NCBI GenBank assembly: GCA_013398955.1
Contig: VWPU01009593.1
Coordinates: forward strand, 1-64,000
DNA length: 64,000 bases
DNA from: Callaeas wilsoni
Taxonomy: Eukaryota; Chordata; Aves; Passeriformes; Callaeidae
Direction of reading: 5' to 3'
Both the position numbers and the translations under genes were made by a program. The first letter of the stretch is position 1. Every line of letters starts with the position of its first letter. Under the pieces are notes generated by a model, which had not been told where the DNA came from, searched no databases, and worked only from the letters and a program-made list of their open reading frames with translations. Shown here in pieces: positions 1-11,722 of the stretch.

Positions 1-955
1 GTAAAATAGAAAAAAAACCCCATCAAAATATAAAAAGTAAATTATCAATTCTACTGAGATCACAGCCTGGGATGTTCTCAGTAGTTATTTTGTAACCTTC
101 TTTCATGTGTTAACTAAGATACTGCTTACTGAGTCTGTATATAATTTCATCCTTTTCCTGCAGACCAGAACATGGAACTTCCCATGTATCAGTTTTAGCA
201 AAAGTTTCTCCTCCATATGAATAAATGAATCCTAAATCTAAGTCTGTATAATTTCACTTGGATTGCTACCAATTAGTCCTACACATTTAAGAAAGACCTC
301 CAAAAGTACTATAATAAATGCAGGGCTCAAAATATATCCAACTGTTGTCTGTGCAAGAGTGCTTCATCTTCTTTAGACTTTATAACAGACTTAATCAAAG
401 CTGAATATGCAGAGGGAAAAAAGCCAGCACATAAAGCAATGTATTAATGCTGTTCTTCAAACACTGTTGCCAAAGACTTCCTGACACTTGTCTGTTTCAA
501 TATATGTACAGTAACAAAGTTTTTATGTGAATAGTCTCTTTGACTTTAGATACTTGCTCTTCAAATTAATTCGAAGACATTTCTGTGAAAATATTTGCAA
601 GATATACTCTGTCTTGAGATAGATTAATACTAGTAGAACAGAAGAAGTACTTCTCACCTTCTCTTTTCCTTGTTTTATGATTAAAATGGTTTGTTTTGAT
701 GTTTCAGGTCCCTGACCACAAGTGCCTACACAAGCCATGTGGTGTTTCTTCTTTTTAACTGTGTCAAGCAATGCTCTATCTTTTTCTGTGAATAATTTTG
801 TTGTGCCTGCTAGTAGAGCAGTATAATTTTTTTTTTTATTTTTCAATCTCTTAGGCAGGAGTGTTTGAGTCATAAGAATGGCTTGTATCCAATAAATACA
901 TAAATAACTATTTTCTAAAGTGGAGGAAGAAAGTTTAAAAAGAAAAAGCAACCAA
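1..955. other. Intronic sequence, nothing recognised
   Basis: This is AT-rich unique sequence. A long minus-strand open frame (523-981) begins in the CA repeat and has no splice or family support. Confidence 0.6.
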
Positions 956-981
956 ACACACACACACACACACACACACAT
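956..981 (+). repeat. (AC)n microsatellite
   Basis: This is an uninterrupted dinucleotide run of about 13 units. It creates a minus-strand open frame rich in Cys-Val, which is not a gene. Confidence 0.95.
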
Positions 982-1357
982 ACCACCTCCCTCTAACTGC
1001 TTCCTTTATCCACCCCCGTTGAATTCCCACCACAAAATCTGTGCTCAGGACTCTCTGGGTTTCTTTCTGTTCCTGTTTAATCTTGTGTTTATTAGTAATG
1101 GGCTAAGCCCAAGTACTCCTTCACATGACTTAGACAGTACTTGGGCTACTTTAATAAAAACCACCCCTCCTATGTGCCAATGCTGCTGCACTTTTGAATC
1201 AGACCAACCAGCTACCTCCTCTGAGTATGCAGGATCTAATGGAGTTTGACCTGCACACAACTTGAGGCTTTGTGTTTTGGCTGTGATAGCAGCTGACTGT
1301 CACAAACGTTACCTGTTACCCTGATGCCTTAGGATTTTAGCTTTTATATTTTCATAT

Positions 1358-1766
1358 TGTGCTGGTTTGAAAGCAAAACCAGTGAGAAACTCCAAGTCAG
1401 AAGTACAATTTAATAGGAAAAACTAAAATAAATGCAATAGTACAAAAAAAGAAACCACTGACAGAGTCAGGATACAACCTGACACCCTGTCAGTCAGGGT
1501 GTTGGTAGCAGTCCAATAAAATGGTGGCTGCAGTCCTCCAGAGTTCTNTACCTGAAGCTGTAATTGGACAATTAACCTCTGATATGCAAATGGACAAAAC
1601 TTGTATCTGTCCGAAAAACGTGTGACTGTGTCCATCTTGGGTGTAGTCTCTGTGAGACTCCTGCACTGCCCAAGGTGTACCCTGTGAAGGCCTTTCAATA
1701 AATACCTACCCTTTATCCTTTCACTCTGTCTGGCCTCTGTTCCAGGTCAGCCTCTACAAGGCATCA
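1358..1766 (+). mobile_element. Solo LTR of an endogenous retrovirus (passerine-type)
   Basis: The element starts TGTGCTGGTTTGAAAGC, as many songbird ERV LTRs do, and ends near TCTACAAGGCATCA. It has a polyadenylation signal AATAAA at 1697-1702 followed by a pyrimidine-rich U5-like stretch, so U3-R-U5 run on the + strand, the same direction as ELMO1. It is about 409 bases long with no gag, pol or env beside it, so it is a solo LTR left by recombination. No clear target-site duplication is visible, so the 3' edge is approximate. One N lies at 1548. Orientation and class (ERVL- or ERVK-like) need a Repbase comparison. Confidence 0.8.
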
Positions 1767-2728
1767 AACCATTTCTGCCTTCAGAGCACTTGCAAAATTG
1801 CTGGTACCAGTGCTCATGTGATTCAAGAGCCTGGGGGTTCTTCTGCACTTGGCTTTCGATGATATTCATGCTAAAATATAATTTTTTCAATCTCTTGGGA
1901 GAGGAAGAGATTCTAGCCCAAGCACTGAGGCTTGGGATCAGTGTCAGGAGCCCTGCCAGCAGGTTCCTCCTATGAAAATACGCACAGTGCAAAGGAGATC
2001 CAGTGTCTCGGGGTACCGATGGTGAGGCATGATTTGTTGAGGAAAAAAAAGGTCACTGCAAATTTTCATGGTTTTACCTATGTCTTTGGTATTATGAATA
2101 GATTAATACTGCTGTTCTTGGGGAGTAGAGATTATCATTACATTTTGCATCCCTTCCTCAATTTAATTAAATCTCATTGAAAAGAAGCTGTCATTTTCTG
2201 GCAGGAAGTTTGTGTTCTGTGGAGTCTTTGCAGTTTGTTTTAAATTGCGTGACCTGTATATCTTTTTCTGGGAGATTTCTTTCCACCCTTGAACTTTTTA
2301 AGTCCTTTGAGAGTTTAATGTCCCTTTGTAGACATCCTGATAGCATTACTAAAGTAAATATTTAGCTTTTGAACAATATTTAGTCATGTGCTTTTATTTG
2401 AAAATAGGAAAAATAGAAGATCATGCACAGCTATGTCTCCGTCTCTCTCTGAAGGAATTCCAGCTCTTCCCAGTCAAGTCCAGGAAGGACTCATTCCAGG
2501 ATAGGAAAGAACAGAAAGGAAATGCTCCCAAGTGTGCAAGCTCTTCCTTAAGCCTGGAAGCTGGTTGCTCATCTTTGACAAACAGCAGTTGGTCTGGTAC
2601 AATTTTCCCACTGCTCTTCCCCTGTTTGCCTATCAGACATCTGACAGCTCTGTTACTGCAGGTTGGAAGATACCACTTGGAAAGATCAGTAATGAGAGAG
2701 AAAGGCATACACACATACACACACCCCA

Positions 2729-2870
2729 CCTGCTGCATCCAGCTCTGCGATCCCCAGCACGGGAAAGACATGGACCTGTTGGCGCGAGTCCAGAGGAGGC
2801 CACCAAGGCAATTAGAGGGATGGAGCAGCTCTCCTATGAGGAAAGGCTGAGAGAATTGGGTTTTTGCAGT
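2729..2870 (+). mobile_element. CR1 LINE fragment
   Basis: The sequence matches the 3' part of CR1 ORF2, with the hallmark stretch encoding IRGMEQLSYEERLRELG, part of the conserved C-terminal tail of the CR1 reverse-transcriptase frame. It is broken at both ends and frameshifted near 2785. A CA-rich stretch (2708-2728) sits directly upstream. Confidence 0.9.
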
Positions 2871-5800
2871 GAGCAATATATTCAGAGCACAATTAAAGAA
2901 TCTTTTTTTGTGGCAGATTCAGTACTAGAGGTGGCAGCACCATCATTATGGGGTGCATGGCTGGGGTTAACATTCTCTGCATTTATTTAATTTAGGGATT
3001 TACTAAAATATAAAGCACCAACTTTCAAAAACCAGTCTTTAAATGAGAGGTGACTATTAAGACTCTGTGGTGATTTATCAGATTTCTGAATTGTATAATT
3101 TAAAAGCCATAGATTCTTAATCTCTTTAATATGAAAATATCAGTCAACTATTCAGTAATAGTAAGTAATCTATTTAATAAGAACTATTGTGCCTCATTTC
3201 TATCTTCCTGTTCTTTTTTCTATCAGTGGGAGTCTAGGGTGGAGCTGACTTTTGCACCATCTTTCTGGAGTGTTGGAGAGCTGATTTTTTAGAATAGCTG
3301 AGTGTTCTGCCTCCCATCAAGCCAAGACTGAATGGAATGATGAGAGCCCAGGGCAAAGTTGTTTCTGAGATACTGGTAGATTTACCATGACAAGTGATAT
3401 GGATTAGACCATCTGAACAATCACTCTCAGAGGAAGAAAGGGAACATTAACCCTATTCTATACTCAAAGAAACTAAGAAACTGAGTTGTGGTGCATGATT
3501 CTTATCTTAGTGAAAAAAACTCAAATCAGTTCAGTGACAGTTGATATGTTCTGGTCCACAGCTGATGAGCAAAACCTACTGAAGATGATGCTATTTTTGG
3601 TCCACCTCTACATGGCAGAGGAGGTGTGAGCTTTGTTGCCAAAGGTTAGAGGGTATTGTAGTCTTTGCCTGAAATTCCAGCCACTTCAACTGAAAGCACA
3701 AAGTTAGAAAATCTTATTGTACTGACACTTTCAAAGGTGATCACATGAGAAAAGTAGTTGGAACTGGGAAAGGAGAAAAAGTAACAATGCAATATTTATA
3801 ATAGTAACGAAACTGTCAGAAACAGTGAGTGAGTGCAGGGCAGATTCCTTAGTTTACTTTCCATTTTTGTACATTTAATGGTTCACACAATTATTGTTCA
3901 TTAAGATGGCAATGTCATAATGATTGTTGAAATGTTCTGAATGGTCCCTGAGTTCCCTAATGCTTACTGTGACTGATGATGTAACACCCTCATTAGTGCA
4001 GTTTGGTTTCCAGTAAAGTATTACGAAGGTTTACATAAAAAGGATTTCTGGCACTGTGCAGGATGAGTAACTTCTTTTTCTTGAAACATAAAATTTTTTT
4101 TTGTGTATGCCTTTTATGGTCAGTACATTTTCTTACTGTACATTCAGTAAATCAACATTAGTCAAATTAAGGTTGAGCAAATGAGTGCAGCAGTTCCATT
4201 ATACCCAGGCACTAAGGGGCAGCTGGCCTGGGTTTAATGATGTCAATGCAGAAAACAGCACTAAAATGAGGGGCTAGAACTGGATCACTGCAGGTAGACA
4301 CTACATATATTCCCATTAAAGGATTTATTGAACTACATCCTTATACCAGTCACTGTTCTTTTCATGCATGAAAGGGTTCGAAACCTTTTCATTTCGAGCC
4401 TAAATTTATTAAGAAATAGTTTAAATCTGTAAATCTTTGCGCCAGATTTGTTCTTTATTTAACAGGTCTTCCCTTTGTTTCTCTCCTCTCCCCCATGTAT
4501 TTATATTATTTCATTTCAGGCTTCATCCTGCTAAACTAAACCAACATAGACATTTCAGCATTTCAATACCATTCTCCACTTGCTGACCATTTTAGGAGCC
4601 CTTCCTTCTGTGTTCTCATTTAAGTCCCTATATCTTCATACAGGTGCCCAGAATTGCAGGTGTTATTCCAGTTTTTGTGTCACCAGTGCCTTGTATCACA
4701 TTATTTTTATACTTCACTACCCATGCTAGAAATTTCTCACTGTGTTTTAGGATTACTGTTGCTTTTCTTGGGACTTTTGTCATAATGATGGCCCTGTATC
4801 CGAATTGTCTTTTTTTTCTACTCCTTTTTTTTTTTACAACTGATGAGTCTCAGATTAGAGCAGAAATCCTTTTTATTACTCAAAATCTTTTCAGTGCCAT
4901 ACTATTCTGATTTCTCTGGGTCTCAAAGTTATTCCTTTACGACAGTCTGATCTTCTCTTATGATAGCATCAGCAATGCCACCAGTTTTGGGCTCCAGCAA
5001 ATTTTGTAGAGGTACTCTTACATTTTTGTGCCAAAGTCATTAACAAAAATCTAGAGTCTGAGACTGACTTTTGAGAAATTCTAGCAATACTGCCTTTAGC
5101 TTGATACCTCCCCTTTCCTTTTTGTCATTTCCATATGTGATCTGCACCTCAGCCACCAGGCTGATTCTTGTCTCAAATCCTATTTTGTCCAGATGAATTA
5201 CTGATTTTCTGCCTGGCACAGAGAGTTATATCAAAATATTTTTCTTAAGTCAGATGCAGGAGAACTAAATCATCTGCTGTGCTGATAAAGCCCACCACAT
5301 TTCACCCATGACAAACAAGAGTTATTTTGTCAAAGATTAGATGAATCAGACTTGATCCCTTCCTGGTAAGCCTATGCAATATTTATTCCAGTATCTATTC
5401 ACCTCAATATGTTCTTACTTACTTTCAGAATTTGTTCTGAAGCTGTGCCTGCTATTGAGTTCAGTCATGACAATAACTAATTTCACCTTTCCCTCCTCTC
5501 TTTGTTAAGTATAAGCCTTGTGTTTGCTTTTGTATTCCTCTTGCATGACAAAGTTATTAAAAATCTGCCTTGCTTGCAAGGCCTCCTGTAGGTCAGAGGG
5601 AATGGACTTCATGAGAGAAAGGGTGTTTTGTGGTTAAGGAAGGGGCATGATTTAAGAAAGGAGATGTTTAATATAAATCAGATTCTCTTGCAAATTATAT
5701 AGCAGTAAGTTTGCCATGTAATTGAGGTACCTTCACGTGGGTAGCTGTGAAAACTGAAGTTTCTGTGAGACCCAGAGCCTTTATGAGGGCGTGAAGGAAC

Positions 5801-6399
5801 TGTGGCTATTTACAAATTTAAACACCAAACTAGGGGACTGAAGTGTCAGTGTGAGAGGAGCAAGGTCCTCTGCTGCCCATTCCCCGGGCCCAGGGGAGGC
5901 CAGGCCAGGCACCACGGCAGGGCTACAGCACAGAAACGCGGCACCGCCCGGGTGGCTTTATGGCCCCAACTGTGTGTCCAAGTTGCTCCTTTTGGGAGGT
6001 GGCAGAAATCCCTCCTCTGCTGGGGTGGGCATCCACTGGAGCATAGCTTCAGCTGGAATGACGCTCCTGCTGTCAAAACCCACCGATAGGTTGGACTCAC
6101 ATCTTTAAAACCTTACCTGTGCTGATTTTACTTTCAAAGAAATTTCCCTCATGTCATTCAAGCATGAGAAATAAGACAAGAAGGCTGTAAGTTTTAGCTT
6201 CCTGTTAAATCTACCAGGGAAGAGTGAAACCCCTTGCACCTCATTGTTTGAGGAAGTGTTGGCCTCTGAAATATAAATCGGTAACACAAGAAGAAATCAG
6301 TTGAGTCTATTTTGAAATGGTTCCAGTTTAAGCTGGAACTCATCTGCTATACTGTGGGAGTGGGATTGGTGCTAATGCTAGGTTTGGGAAGAAAGAGAC
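2871..6399. other. Intronic sequence with a GC-rich patch near 5850-6090
   Basis: Mostly AT-rich and featureless. Around 5850-6090 the GC content rises sharply and several frames on both strands stay open, but no splice-flanked exon, repeat family or promoter pattern was recognised. Confidence 0.55.
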
Positions 6400-6595
6400 A
6401 AGAGAAGAGAAGAGAAGAGAANGAGAAGAGAAGAGAAGAGAAGAGAAGAGAAGAGAAGAGAAGAGAAGAGAAGAGAAGAGAAGAGAAGAGAAGAGAAGAG
6501 AAGAGAAGAGAAGAGAAGAGAAGAGAAGAGAAGAGAAGAGAAGAGAAGAGAAGAGAAGAGAAGAGAAGAGAAGAGAAGAGAAGAGAAGAGAAGAG
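6400..6595 (+). repeat. (AAGAG)n pentanucleotide array, about 39 copies
   Basis: This is a nearly perfect array of AAGAG over 196 bases, interrupted only by an N at 6422, giving pure purine on + and pure pyrimidine on -. All six frames stay open and produce false ORFs of Lys-Arg-Glu or Ser-Leu-Phe repeats. True length may differ because such arrays are hard to assemble; the N marks a doubtful base. Confidence 0.98.
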
Positions 6596-9500
6596 TGCTC
6601 TGACCCTGTGACAGCCAGATACACACAGATACGTGGAGCAGTTTGGCTGCAAGTTTTCTCCAGCAGGAGCAGAAATATTTGCAATGACCAGGTTTTAGTT
6701 CTCCAGACTCAACAACTTGCAGCTGGGGGTAGAGTGTTTCCATTTTCAATTGAGCCATTCTGCTGAGCTGCCAAGAGCAATGAACTTCCTAAGTTTGTGC
6801 CAGTTCATGCTCAGGAGAAATTTCCAGGTATTGAACCAGGTTGAGTTCCAGTTTAAAAATAATCCAAATACAATCCCTATACCAAAACCACAGAGGTTTA
6901 GAATTCAATTCAGTTCAGACTCTCTGTAATTCCTTGCTGGGAAAAACTCCTGGCTGCTGAATTTTAATCTAACATAGGAAAGGTTTCTACTACTTTTCAC
7001 AAGTTTAAATGGGAAGGAGTTGACACATTTTTCTAAAAACATCAGTCCAGTGCTTCTTTTGCCTTAGTAATTTTGAAAGCAACATATCCAACCTGTCTTA
7101 TTGCCAATGGAGAAATTTAGCTATTTCTTCAAAAACCCATTTGAAATCTCAATTATTTCTTGATGGTTGATTTGGCAATTTCTCTAACTTGTCACAGTAC
7201 ATTGGGAAACACTTTTCTTTTCCAGATGCATTTCTTCACAGTCTTTGAATTTATGTTAATAACCTGTATATACAGATGTCACAGATGGTCAGATTCAGTC
7301 AAGAAAAATTTGGAAAGTGCTTTCTTAGGGTATGATGGTATTTTTTTCAGATGAATATATATTGTTTAGCTTGTGCTACGAATGAGTTTATTTTAATAAA
7401 AGTGAGGATAGTTCACTTGCCTCATATGCAATATCTCTTGAGACATGAGTGGGATAATGCTTTGGAAAAAAACAGCCAAGCAATAATCCTAAATTTTGAG
7501 AACTAATTTTAAATTGAAATGCAGAAGAGTTGTCTTATATATACAAGATGATTTTCATTTTCCTATCTGAAATTGCTAAGTGTCTACAATGGGAGTAATA
7601 GGAGAGAATTTCTAAGAAGGTTAGCTTAGATCCTTTTTCAAATACAGCCATAGTCCGACAGAGAAATTTCAGCTGAAGGGTTTTGCTTGCTTCTTTTTTG
7701 TTTGTTTGTTTGTTCTGAGAAATCATTATTTTCATCTTTCTGTGTCTCTATTCTGTGATCTTCATGCATACAGACATATTTCTGGAGTGAGTGATAGTAT
7801 ACTTCAGCAAGTAAGACCCTCAAGGAAAAATTAGGCAATTACTCATGGTCAGGGTGGAATAAAGTGATTGAAAATATATAAATGTATTCAGGAACCTCAA
7901 GGCATGATGTAAAAATTGCTTTATTCAATTCTTGTAGTCAACAAGGACAAAACAAATAATAGATTTACAATACAAAAGAGAAAATATATATCAAATAACA
8001 ACGACAACAGCAAAACTAGAGACTACACACGTAATGGAACAAGCTGCCAGGCAACACTGTGCTGTTATTAACACCTGAGACATTATACTGTCGACTGAAT
8101 TTCATCCTTATTGTCCTGATTCTGATATTTTACAAAGATGTGACCTCAGCAAGTCTTAATGTGTTGTCTGGGCCTCTTTCCTCTCCCAGTCTCCCATGTG
8201 TTCACTTGGTTTATACTCAAGGGCTTTTTATCTCCCAGCATCATGAGGAGAAAACCTGCACTACTTCACTTATCCTGAACTAGGTGATTCTCTAAGCATC
8301 TTTGGAAACTATAAGGTTTGGAGTTAAAATGAATTATATCTGTTAGTATACAATGCAAATGCCCTAGGATATAGGGCAGGAATTAATTTGAAAATGTTTG
8401 CACTCTTTAAAATGCCTTTAAGCAAGCGACCTGTTTTTCCAAACTAAAATGCAATGGTTTTAACATACTATTTTTTTTATAGTGGTATGACTGAAATGCT
8501 GGTTTAATGTTTCAGCCTATAAAGAAGAGCAATAACATAAAGTAGAGCAATATTACAGCCTAATTAAACATTTCTAAAATATAACTTTTGATGACAGTAG
8601 TTCTACCTATCCAAAACTATGCTCTATCAGCTGTAGGATCATACAGCTTAGTTCATATTGGTCTATGAAGTGAAAAAATCCAGTGGAGTAACTTATGAGC
8701 TGAATGGGCCACTTGGAAATGTATTATTTAAATAGCTTCTCTTGTTAAGACTGTGGCTTAATTAACTTGATTTTCTGTTTGCCTTTCAAGAGGTCAAGCT
8801 TGACATCTGAAGAGTTAGTATTAACTACTGTCCTTCTAGAGGCTGATTAATGTTCACAAAGCCATTTGAAGATGCTTGGCACTTAGTGTGTTATGGTGAT
8901 GATCTTGGATAGAAACACTAACAAGCACAGAGGTTCAGTGTTTCCTGAGCAGCTTGCACCCTGCCACATCACTGTTTTCCCATTTTGTGAGTAGCAATTA
9001 CTCAGTTTGGTCTGTGTTAAAGAGTATGCTTCAACAGTTTTATTTTTGTTCTGTCAGTCTGACTTTGGGACTCTAGCCCAGAGAGTTAAAAACATAATTT
9101 ACAGATTAAGACAATTTTTAGGGGGAGAAAATGATTTAGGTGGTTGCAGTTAGATAAGTAAGCTGCAGTTTTCCCCATGAGTTAATGACCTTTGCCTCAG
9201 CAAATCCATCTGGGTTCCAGGGAGGATTGGGAGTGGGAAGATTTGCCCACAGATTTCCCCACAGATCACCACGTTGTCGCTGCCACACTTAGAGCTGCTG
9301 GTTGCCCGTGGCAGACCAAGAATGGAATAGAGAGTGGGCTGTAGACATGCTAAGGAGTGTTCCCAGCCTGGGGCTTACTGCACAGGATTTTTCCTGTGCA
9401 GAGTTGTATCCAGTGGCCAGTTTCTTCTTTCTCACATTTTATTTTCACAAAGTGAGGGGAAAAGATGTTATTTGGCAATTTAGTGCATGCATGTGTAAAT

Positions 9501-11674
9501 ATGCATATTTTAAAGGAGGTGCAGTTTGTAGAGGTGCAGAAGGGGCGGGAGGAGAGGTGTTACTGCTAAGGTGGGATGTCCTTTGTGGAGCTGTAGTAGT
9601 GGTGGCACCACACATATTTTCAAAGAAGTCAAGGGCAGATACTAGGTGTGCATCTCCTGATTCTTGCGCAAGCAATGTAGTTTCAGCATAGCTCAGAACA
9701 GATCTGACAGGAAAGATGAGGTGCCATTGCTCAAGGATGTGTGATACAGTGAACTCCCTCACCTTGATTACAGATAATCTTTTTTTTATTATTGATATTG
9801 ATGCAATTTCCTGATGTGTCTCAGTCTGTTACCTTGTTTGGCGTTTTGAGTATATCTGGGATTGATTCAAAGCAGGCAGTTTAGCTTAGAGTGCTTTTGT
9901 CCTGTTCTGTTTCCTGTGATGGCAGAGGAGCTGGGTGAGTTTAGCTCGCTTTCTAGGTAACTGGACCTTTGTCCTCGCAGCTTTTACATTTTGGAAGCTA
10001 GCCTGACTGATTAGGCAGAGGTATCAGGCAGCCAGCCTGTCTCATACCCCACCACGGGGGCACTGAAGGCAGCCTAACAGCCTGTCATAAGAATGCAGCA
10101 GAGGAGGCATCTCATATACAGACACCTCTGAAGATGAGTACAGATGGTTTGTGCCAGGTCTGCATGGGTAATTCAGTTGTGACCTTTTTTCCTAATAGAG
10201 GAATACCTTGGTACCAGGAAAATGATTATGCTCCTTCCTGGCTTGACTGTTGGTTTGTTGGCTTTTCCATCTGTTCATTTGGTTTTTCTCCTTGTAGTTG
10301 TCCTGCTTTTGCTGACTTGGAAGACCAAATACCCCCCAAAAATATGTTCTTTGCTCTAGCTGTCTTACACAAGGACTACATAGTTTCTTTGCAGTATAGT
10401 TTTAAAGATCTGATTTTAATGAGGCTGTCCATGTCCAGGAACAGGGAATGGGAGCTCCTTAGGAAGCAAGGGAGAACATAAAAAAATCCGTAGATTTCCC
10501 AGGTTACCGTTTGTGACGTTTTTCCTGCAGGTTTTCATAGGCTCCTTTAAGTTTTGCTTACAGATGGAGCCTTACCCAACCTACTTAAAGCAGAACTAAT
10601 TTTCAGTGACAGTTCCTCCTCTCTTGTGAATCAAAACAATGTGGTCTGTATTTCAAATGGTAACCAGAGTATATTCTGGATGAAGTATCTCAGAGAAGGT
10701 CTTTGGAGAGGCGTGAGTTATAACCTGTAATACCGTCTGTGTAACTTCCTAATAAAAAAATGAGTAATTAGAGGCAAGCGTTTGCTTTTTAGCAAGAATC
10801 CCTTCAGGAGGAGAAGCAATAAGCTGGTGCTCTCTAAACCAGTCAGAGTAAGACATGAAAAGTCAGCAATTCTGCCATGAAAGGCGGTTTCTCATTGCAA
10901 TGTTCTTGTGGGAGGTGACATCCAGGAGATGCACAAGCAGGGGCAGAGCAAATGCCTGCTTCTTATGCACCCAGGAACTTCTGACCCCAGCCGTCAGAGT
11001 TTGGTGCCTGAGGTGCTGCAACGGTTATTAGGAAAGGCAACAGAACTTAGCATTTAGCAATAAACTTTGCCAATGGGTGATGGAGGGCTAAAAAGGGTGG
11101 TTGCACAGGGTAAGTGATTGCCTTTATGCTGCTCTTTATAAATGCTGCATATCTACCTCTCCCATTGCCACTGGCATGCTTCCTGATTTGTCTGGAGATG
11201 AGATGAAGTCTAGTTTGTCTGAGAGCTTAGGAGAGAAAGGATGCAACAGGTAAAGGAACAGGATATCAACATGGAACAGATGTGAGAAGGTGCTTCCTCC
11301 ATAGGTCTGAGCTTAGCCAGCCTTCTGTCAGTGCCACTACCTGTGTCTGCTGGACTTCCAGTAGACAATATATGGGCCTAGAAATTGTCAGAAATGCTTT
11401 TTTATATGCTAATTTGATTGGTATATTTTAAGCTTTCATGCAGCCATCATTACCTTGTGTGCTTTGCAAGATGTCAGGAACCTGACAGGAACCTGACAGA
11501 GAAGCAGTGTTAACATTTGTAAGAAGTTTTTGTATAACCTGTTTATTTGTTAAACAACCTTCTGTAGATTTTTCTTGATATGTCTACTTCCCTCTTATTC
11601 TATATGTTTGCTGGAAGTGACCATAAAGATTTCACAGGCCCCAAGCAAATTTCTCACGTTAATCAGCTAACATT
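6596..11674. other. Intronic sequence, nothing recognised apart from the TTTG run
   Basis: No exon or repeat could be supported. Open frames such as the one at 9302-9691 have no family resemblance. Confidence 0.55.
7694..7714 (+). repeat. (TTTG)n short microsatellite
   Basis: About four to five TTTG units follow a T-run. No function is implied. Confidence 0.85.
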
Positions 11675-11722
11675 CTGATGATCTTGAAGGTCTTTTCCAA
11701 CGTAGATAATCCTATGACTCTA
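11675..11722 (+). mobile_element. CR1 3'-tail fragment
   Basis: TGATGATCTTGAAGG, then TCTTTTCCAAC, then CCTATGACTC follow the terminal CR1 pattern (GATGATCTT...AGGTC...TTCCAAC...TCTATGA). It is very short and diverged; the body of the element is absent or unrecognisable. Confidence 0.75.

Noticed and set aside
523..981. 152-codon minus-strand open frame starting with Cys-Val repeats
   Set aside because: It starts in the CA microsatellite and has no family resemblance or splice context.
6312..6758. Long open frames on both strands with Lys-Arg-Glu or Ser-Leu-Phe repeats
   Set aside because: They are produced entirely by the AAGAG array, which lacks stop codons in every frame.
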